NCBI GenBank assembly: GCA_020025915.1
Contig: JAHHRH010000019.1
Span: 1 to 27,144, forward strand
Length of the DNA: 27,144 nucleotides
Source of the DNA: Sutterella sp.
Lineage (GTDB): Bacteria; Pseudomonadota; Gammaproteobacteria; Burkholderiales; Burkholderiaceae_F
Direction of reading: 5' to 3'
Positions 22,871 through 27,144 of the stretch are shown here, in pieces. The translations under genes were made by a program, and so were the position numbers. Each line of letters begins with the position of its first letter. The first letter of the stretch is position 1. Below the pieces are notes generated by a model. It was not told the DNA's origin, ran no database searches, and saw nothing but the letters and a program-made list of their open reading frames with translations.

Positions 22871-25192
22871 AATGGACCTCCTTTCAATAATGAATTCGCC
22901 AACAGACGACAACTCAACCTTCGCTGGCTCAAAGAAACGTAACCGAAGTGCGTTCGAGACAACACTGACGGAACTCATGCTCATGGCGGCCGCTGCAATC
23001 ATTGGATTGAGCAACCAACCAAAGAACGAATAAAAGACGCCTGCGGCAATCGGTATACCCACAACGTTATACGCAAACGCCCAAAATAGATTTTGCTTGA
23101 TGTTGCGCATCACTGCACGTGATAAATCATACGCACAAAGAACGCCGTCGGGTGAACTACGCATCAAAACCACATCCGCACTCGCGCGTGCGACATCGGT
23201 GCCACCGCCCATAGCCAATCCCACGTCGGCTTGTGCGAGCGCTGGCGCATCATTCACCCCATCACCCACCATCGCGCAAGAGCCTTCGGCCTGTAGGCGA
23301 TGAACGTGCTTAGCTTTTTCATCGGGCTTCACCCCAGCAATCACGTCGCTCTCATGAATGCCCAATTGGCGCGCTACGGCTAAAGCCGTTTGCGGATGAT
23401 CTCCCGTCAAAAGAACGACACGTAGGTTTCGATCTTGGAGTGCCTTGACCGTACCCAAAGACTCAGGACGCACGGCATCAGCCACCGCAATCACCCCCAT
23501 GACTTGCCCTGCCGAAGCCACAAAAAGCGCTGTTGCTCCCTCTTTAGCTTCGGACTCAGCCACGGCCAACAAGGTCTCAGGAATCATGAGGCCTAGAGTC
23601 TCCATAAGTCGTGCATTGCCCGCAGCGCACGATGCCCCTGCCATCGTGGCCGTAAGCCCACCCCCCGCAATCTGCTGAAAATCTTCAACGGGCTGAGTCG
23701 GTAATCCGCGCTTTTTTACCTCTTTAATAATGGCTTGTGCCAAAGGATGTTCAGAGGGCTTTTCAAGCGAAGCCGCAATCAGCATGACGACTGTTTCGAG
23801 CCCCGGCGTCACAGACACCACCTTCTTGACGACCGGACTCCCTTGCGTCAAAGTACCAGTTTTGTCGAATACGATGGTTTTGAGTCCGGCAAAGCGCTCA
23901 AGGGCTTCGGCATTTTTGAATAGAACCCCAGCCTTCGCACCACGCCCCATACCTACCATGATTGCCGTCGGCGTGGCGAGCCCCAAGGCACACGGGCAAG
24001 AAATCACCAAAACAGAGACGGCCGCACTCAAAGCAAATTCCAAGTCACCGCCAATCCAATACCACACACACCCAGTAACCAACGCGATCGTCATGACGAT
24101 CGGCACAAAAATACCGCTCACCTTATCAGCCAATCGAGCCACAGGCGCTTTGGAAGCAGTGGCTTCATCGACCAAGCGAATAATCTGCGCAAGCACTGTA
24201 TCGTCACCCACGCGCGTTGCACGCATCTCAATGGCACCAGCGACCAGCAAAGTGGCGCCCGTGAGCGTATCGCCAACACCCTTATTAACTGGGAGACTTT
24301 CACCCGTAATGGCAGACTCATTCAAAAGTCCCGTGCCTTCGAGCACCACACCGTCAACAGGCACCGTGTCACCCGTCTTCACAATGACCGTTTCACCCGA
24401 ACGAACGTCAGCCGTTGGTACACGGCACTCCCGTCCGTCACGCTTTACCAAAGCAGTGGTTGGTGCCAAAGCCATTAAAGCCGTCACAGCCTCTGTAGTC
24501 TTTTGTTTGGCTCGTGATTCAAAAAACTTACCTAACGAAATCAATGTGACGATCGTCGCAGCCCCTTCGAAATAAAGACTGTGCGCAAAATGCGCAAGGC
24601 TCGCGGTATCACCAATACTTTGCGCTCCTAACAATCTGTAGATCACATAGATCCCAAAAAGAAACGCCGTCCCTGCCCCCACCGCAATTAAGCTATCCAT
24701 ATTGGGCGCACGTAACCACAACGCTCGAAGCCCACCAATAAAGTATTTACGGTTAAGTAACAAAATCGGCAGTGTCAGCAAAAACTGCGTAAAAGCCATT
24801 GTCGGCGCTTGAGACACCCCGTTAAAGATCGCTGGGATTGGCAAGCCCATCATGCCGCCCATTGAGAGCCACATCAGGGGGATCAAAAGCGCAAAAGACG
24901 CAATCAAACGCCCTTTTGTTTGCGCCAACCCCGTGTCGTCAGACGCCTGACCCACTGGTGTCGTAGTTTTTTGCTGTTCACCCTTGAGACTCGCACCGTA
25001 GCCAGCATCACTCACCGCACGTTTGATTTTGTCCACGCTCATGACACTTTCGTCAAAAGTGGCTTTCAAAGTATTTTTAAGAAGATTAACTTCGGCGACC
25101 TTAACGCCTTCAAGGCAGCTGACCGCTTTTTCTACGCGACTCGAACAAGCCGCGCAACTCATCCCGGTCACGTCAAATTGCTTGGTTTGCAT
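22655..25192 (-). CDS. copA: Cu(I)-exporting P1B-type ATPase with a fused C-terminal CopZ-like domain
   Basis: An 845-residue copper efflux pump of the inner membrane. The N-terminal HMA domain has GMSCAAC (C13, C16). The core has TGES (296-299), transmembrane CPC (399-401), DKTGTLT with D443, HP (482-483) and GDGVND (643-648). The Cu(I)-type membrane residues YN (708-709) and MSMSS (737-741) support copper specificity. After the normal end near NALRLRFFEP the frame continues through a 20-residue linker into a second HMA domain with GMHCGHC (C786, C789). Fused C-terminal HMA domains are unusual, since the free chaperone CopZ is normally a separate gene. The linker encodes a strong internal ribosome site (next entries). 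Divergent from an HxlR regulator. Confidence 0.94.
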   Translation of the reverse strand: MQTKQFDVTGMSCAACSSRVEKAVSCLEGVKVAEVNLLKNTLKATFDESVMSVDKIKRAVSDAGYGASLKGEQQKTTTPVGQASDDTGLAQTKGRLIASFALLIPLMWLSMGGMMGLPIPAIFNGVSQAPTMAFTQFLLTLPILLLNRKYFIGGLRALWLRAPNMDSLIAVGAGTAFLFGIYVIYRLLGAQSIGDTASLAHFAHSLYFEGAATIVTLISLGKFFESRAKQKTTEAVTALMALAPTTALVKRDGRECRVPTADVRSGETVIVKTGDTVPVDGVVLEGTGLLNESAITGESLPVNKGVGDTLTGATLLVAGAIEMRATRVGDDTVLAQIIRLVDEATASKAPVARLADKVSGIFVPIVMTIALVTGCVWYWIGGDLEFALSAAVSVLVISCPCALGLATPTAIMVGMGRGAKAGVLFKNAEALERFAGLKTIVFDKTGTLTQGSPVVKKVVSVTPGLETVVMLIAASLEKPSEHPLAQAIIKEVKKRGLPTQPVEDFQQIAGGGLTATMAGASCAAGNARLMETLGLMIPETLLAVAESEAKEGATALFVASAGQVMGVIAVADAVRPESLGTVKALQDRNLRVVLLTGDHPQTALAVARQLGIHESDVIAGVKPDEKAKHVHRLQAEGSCAMVGDGVNDAPALAQADVGLAMGGGTDVARASADVVLMRSSPDGVLCAYDLSRAVMRNIKQNLFWAFAYNVVGIPIAAGVFYSFFGWLLNPMIAAAAMSMSSVSVVSNALRLRFFEPAKVELSSVGEFIIERRSIMDKVIHIEGMHCGHCTSAVEKALKALPGVEAVEMSLEKNQARVKVAESVSDLILSAVVSGAGFKVMGIETE
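22876..22882 (-). promoter_or_regulatory. Internal Shine-Dalgarno for CopZ
   Basis: AGGAGGT on the minus strand, a full match to the anti-Shine-Dalgarno core, 5 nt before the internal ATG at 22870 inside copA. Confidence 0.8.
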
Positions 25193-25212
25193 AGCTAGAT
25201 AAATGAGAATGA

Positions 25213-25278
25213 TTGTCGTCCGAAGAGTGTATGCTTATAGCGCTACTTTCGCAAGAATGCACTATTTTGATAGATAGT
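25213..25278 (+). promoter_or_regulatory. hxlR-type gene promoter and inverted-repeat operator
   Basis: The -35 is TTGTCG (25213-25218) and the -10 is TATAGC (25236-25241), with a 17-bp spacer. Downstream lies ACTAT (25261-25265) / ATAGT (25274-25278), an 8-bp-spaced inverted repeat resembling HxlR-family operators. Its place, about 20 bp after the -10, suits autorepression. It also abuts the copA -35 on the other strand. Confidence 0.5.
25226..25254 (-). promoter_or_regulatory. copA promoter
   Basis: On the minus strand the -35 is TTGCGA (complement of 25249-25254) and the -10 is TACACT (complement of 25226-25231), with a 17-bp spacer. The predicted leader is about 26 nt. No CueR-type dyad with a 19-20-bp spacer is present, so control by a MerR-family copper sensor is not supported. 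Confidence 0.5.
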
Positions 25279-25303
25279 ACCCAAAAAGATACCAAGGATA
25301 ACG

Positions 25304-25675
25304 ATGACTGATGTATATCACGGCACACGCTGCCCTGTCACACTCACTTTAAGGCTTATTGGCGGCAAGCACAAATCGCTCATTCTCTGGAACCTGCTTG
25401 AGGGCACCATGCGCTATTCGGACTTACGTCGTGCGATTCCAGAAGCGACACCAAAGATGCTCATTCAGCAATTGCGAGAACTCGAACAAGACGGCCTTGT
25501 TGAACGTACAGTTTATGCTGTTGTACCGCCTAAAGTTGAATATTGTTTAACACCGATGGGTCGAACCATTGAACCCATTCTGACGGCAATGTATCGGTGG
25601 GGGACGCGCTACTTAGAAAAGCAACACCAGCAAAAGCCATGTTGCTCGATGAAGCCACCTAGAGACGAACTGTAG
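25304..25675 (+). CDS. HxlR-family winged-helix transcriptional regulator
   Basis: A 123-residue regulator with the typical HxlR layout: C10 near the N-terminus (RCPVTLTLRLIGGKHKSLIL), the winged helix (MRYSDLRRAIPEATPKMLIQ and onwards) and YCLTPMG. C10 is the redox or electrophile-reactive cysteine in several family members. Extra cysteines are C81 and a vicinal pair C113-C114 in QKPCCSM near the C-terminus, which could bind a soft metal. The ATG at 25304 has AAGGA upstream. It is divergent from copA over a 111-nt shared promoter region, so it may regulate copA; family members respond to thiol stress, aldehydes or metals. Confidence 0.9.
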   Translation: MTDVYHGTRCPVTLTLRLIGGKHKSLILWNLLEGTMRYSDLRRAIPEATPKMLIQQLRELEQDGLVERTVYAVVPPKVEYCLTPMGRTIEPILTAMYRWGTRYLEKQHQQKPCCSMKPPRDEL

Positions 25676-25686
25676 TAGCGATAAGG

Positions 25687-25721
25687 AAAAAGCCCGCGCT
25701 TTCGACAAGAAGCACGGGCTT
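25687..25721 (-). terminator. Terminator of metQ, also usable by the hxlR-type gene
   Basis: A 12-bp stem with one mismatch, AAGCCCGCGCTT (25690-25701) / AAGCACGGGCTT (25710-25721). Minus-strand transcripts end in a T run after the stem. The plus side lacks a T run, so termination there would be weaker. Confidence 0.85.
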
Positions 25722-25749
25722 AAAGCATCAAAAACAAAGCGTTGTTTGA

Positions 25750-26568
25750 TTAGAAGGCCGGAACAACGGCACCCTTATATTCGGTTTCGATGAACTTCTT
25801 CACTTCGGCAGACGTCAAAGCAGCCTTCAACTTCTGAAGTTCTGGACGAACATCGTCACCCGTACGGATAGCGATGATGTTGGCGTACGGAGAATCCTTC
25901 GCTTCGATAGCGATCGCATCCTTCAACGGATTGAGGTTAGCACCCAAAGCGTAGTTGGAATTGATCACTGCAAGCGCCACATCGTCAAGCGAACGGGGCA
26001 ACTGAGCAGCTTCCACTTCAACGAACTTCACCTTCTTGGGATTTTCAACCACATCACCCACCGTGGCCATCACGCCAGCTTCTGGACGAACCTTGATCAA
26101 ACCAGCCGTTTCAAGCACCTTGAGGGCACGACCGCCGTTCGTCGGGTCATTCGGGATCGCAACCTTAGCGCCTTCAGCAACATCAGCGAGGTTCTTCACC
26201 TTGTTGGAATAAACGCCCATCGGTTCGATATGAACAGCTACCAAGCTCGTGAGCTTGAGACCACGATCCTTCGCGAAGGCATCGAGGTACGGCTGATGCT
26301 GGAAGAAGTTGGCGTCGATTTCCTTATCGGCCAAAGAAAGATTCGGCTTGATGTAGTCAGAGAATTCGATCACTTTAAGCGTAATGCCGTCCTTCTTCAA
26401 CTGAGGCGCGACCAAATTCAAAAGATCAGCATGGGGCACTGGGCTAGCACCCACGGTCAACGTCGTACCAGCATTACCCTTCGGGGCTTCAGCCTTATCA
26501 CCACAACCAGCGAGACCAACAGCAAGACCAGCGGCAAGACAAACGGACGCAAAAAGCTTAAGTTTCAT
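25750..26568 (-). CDS. metQ: MetQ, methionine-binding lipoprotein of an ABC importer
   Basis: A 272-residue NlpA/MetQ-family lipoprotein. The signal peptide ends in lipobox LAGC with C22 as the lipidated residue. The mature domain has the family segments LTVGASPVPHADLL, FQHQPYLDAF, HIEPMGVYSNK, AIPNDPTNGGRALKVLE and a C-terminal ETEYKGAVVPAF. It binds D- or L-methionine in the periplasm and delivers it to MetNI. No metN or metI is adjacent: a terminator follows directly and an unrelated-looking gene end lies upstream. The ATG has AAGGTGA as Shine-Dalgarno. Its leader carries tandem structured elements. Confidence 0.93.
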   Translation of the reverse strand: MKLKLFASVCLAAGLAVGLAGCGDKAEAPKGNAGTTLTVGASPVPHADLLNLVAPQLKKDGITLKVIEFSDYIKPNLSLADKEIDANFFQHQPYLDAFAKDRGLKLTSLVAVHIEPMGVYSNKVKNLADVAEGAKVAIPNDPTNGGRALKVLETAGLIKVRPEAGVMATVGDVVENPKKVKFVEVEAAQLPRSLDDVALAVINSNYALGANLNPLKDAIAIEAKDSPYANIIAIRTGDDVRPELQKLKAALTSAEVKKFIETEYKGAVVPAF

Positions 26569-26605
26569 GATTTTTCACCTTAGATTTCGAGAGATTTATG
26601 ACGAA

Positions 26606-26692
26606 GACTTCCGCAGCGACCAGAACATTGACGAGATAGATGACTAACTGGAGAGGATCCAGTGTTCGATCAGCTAGCTTATATTGGAAGTC
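26606..26692 (-). ncRNA. Lower leader of metQ: long-range stem enclosing a hairpin
   Basis: GACTTCC in the RNA (26686-26692) can pair with GGAAGTC (26606-26612), 7 bp. It encloses a hairpin ACTGGA/TCCAGT (within 26656-26672). The element starts where the tandem hairpins end and finishes about 25 nt before the metQ Shine-Dalgarno, so it could relay a signal to translation. Inference from complementarity only. Confidence 0.4.
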
Positions 26693-26761
26693 CTTGCCGG
26701 TTCCCGCGGATCCGGCGATGGTTCATTTATGCCTCGCTAGTTCCCACGGTTCTAGCGACGG
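26692..26761 (-). ncRNA. Tandem hairpin RNA element in the metQ leader
   Basis: Two 30-nt units, 40 nt apart (26732-26761, then 26692-26721 in transcript order). Each has an outer CC/GG pair, a bulged purine, a 7-position inner stem and an 11-nt loop. The loops are AACCGTGGGAA and ATCCGCGGGAA in RNA sense. Between copies two stem pairs change in a compensatory way (T-A to C-G and A-T to G-C) while the loop is kept, which points to selection on RNA structure plus loop sequence. A partial third match lies at 26778-26787. I cannot match it to a known riboswitch. Confidence 0.55.
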
Positions 26762-27037
26762 TTTTGTCATTTTACATGAATCTGGCGTTTTTTTGCCTAA
26801 TGCGTTTTGCTTATAGCGTCGCTTTCAAACTTCACTTATGAAGTAATAACGTTTTTGTATCGTACAATGATCCTGCGCCCTTTTTTTCAAAAACTCTCTA
26901 AACCAAGCACTCAAATTGGATTTGACGACTACTGATCAACGAATTTTACAGGATCACAAACACTAATTTTTATTCCGCTTTTATTCGAAATCAGATGTTC
27001 TGCAATTATTTTATTGCCCCAACTAAGTTGTGCATAC

Positions 27038-27144
27038 TTAATCTAAATCGAGCTTCGCCTCTCTACGCGCCTCGTCATTCTTTGGATCGTTAGGGAAGGT
27101 CTGGATAGATCGGATTTGACGCGGCACCTTATCAAAAAGGTGCC
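27038..27144 (-). CDS. C-terminal end of an unidentified gene (partial, runs off the window)
   Basis: The last 34 codons and TAA stop of a minus-strand gene. The readable end includes FDKVPRQIRSIQTFPNDPKN and finishes EARREAKLDLD. The codon choice and charged helical tail look genuinely coding. The family is not recognisable from this piece. It lies upstream of metQ in the same orientation, about 470 nt away, so it is probably a separate transcription unit. Confidence 0.6.
   Translation of the reverse strand, partial: HLFDKVPRQIRSIQTFPNDPKNDEARREAKLDLD

Larger units (their letters stand above)
26569..27037. other. 469-nt intergenic region upstream of metQ
   Basis: The part near metQ holds the structured leader annotated separately. 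A -10-like TAAAAT on the minus strand (complement of 26769-26774) would start the RNA just before the tandem hairpins; its -35 is poor. Further out there is a dyad ACTTCA (26829-26834) / TGAAGT (26839-26844), then AT-rich sequence in which I see no gene. Confidence 0.4.

Noticed and set aside
23730..24575. 281-codon plus-strand open frame opposite copA
   Set aside because: Composition is dominated by Ser, Thr, Pro and Val as expected for an antisense shadow; no motif, no credible ribosome site, and copA itself is certain.
26829..26844. ACTTCA/TGAAGT dyad as a MetR box for metQ
   Set aside because: The half-site order and spacing do not match TGAA-N5-TTCA; the similarity is only superficial.
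27123..27144. Inverted repeat GGCACCTT/AAGGTGCC at the window edge as a terminator
   Set aside because: It lies inside the coding end of the partial minus-strand gene (27038-27144) and has no T run within the window.

Overview
The window looks like chromosomal DNA from a betaproteobacterium, most plausibly a Burkholderiales/Sutterellaceae-type organism. This is an inference from the separate ccmH and ccmI genes, the protein styles and the moderate GC; no rRNA or tRNA is present to settle it. Genes are densely packed on both strands. I see no insertion sequence, CRISPR array, phage gene or tRNA.

Layout. (1) 117-7364, minus strand: a complete cytochrome c maturation operon, ccmA-B-C-D-E-F-G-H-I, with mostly overlapping or few-base junctions, a hairpin in the ccmE-ccmF gap and a terminator at the left edge. 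(2) 7764-8171, plus: a small lipoprotein. (3) 8460-12960, plus: an envelope-modification module. A PAP2 lipid phosphatase fused to an EptA-type phosphoethanolamine transferase is followed by an OmpR-type response regulator and a histidine kinase, and a phased 11-bp repeat array lies in front of the fusion gene. (4) 13033-15408, minus: isoaspartyl dipeptidase iadA and a pair of related small membrane proteins. (5) 15481-18391: a MerR-type metal regulator divergent from a Zn/Cd/Pb P-type ATPase, with a textbook long-spacer MerR promoter. (6) 18515-21414: three poorly known genes, including a MazG-like pyrophosphohydrolase with a long C-terminal extension. (7) 21669-22523, plus: an aldo/keto reductase behind a palindromic operator. 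(8) 22655-25675: a copper ATPase, copA, divergent from an HxlR-type regulator. The copA C-terminus is a complete CopZ-like chaperone with its own Shine-Dalgarno sequence and ATG. (9) 25750-27144, minus: metQ behind a structured leader, then the last 34 codons of an unidentified gene.

How it fits together. The ccm operon exports and ligates haem to periplasmic c-type cytochromes. Region 3 probably remodels lipid A phosphates under control of the two-component system encoded just downstream. Regions 5 and 8 are two independent metal-efflux modules, one for divalent soft metals and one for Cu(I). MetQ is the binding lipoprotein of a methionine ABC importer whose other subunits are not here.

Most worth a second look: the two tandem 30-nt hairpins with near-identical 11-nt loops and compensatory stem changes in the metQ leader (26692-26761); the in-frame internal copZ start inside copA (22870); and the six-unit 11-bp operator array (8460-8525) before the PAP2-EptA gene. 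All calls come from reading the sequence; no database search was run.
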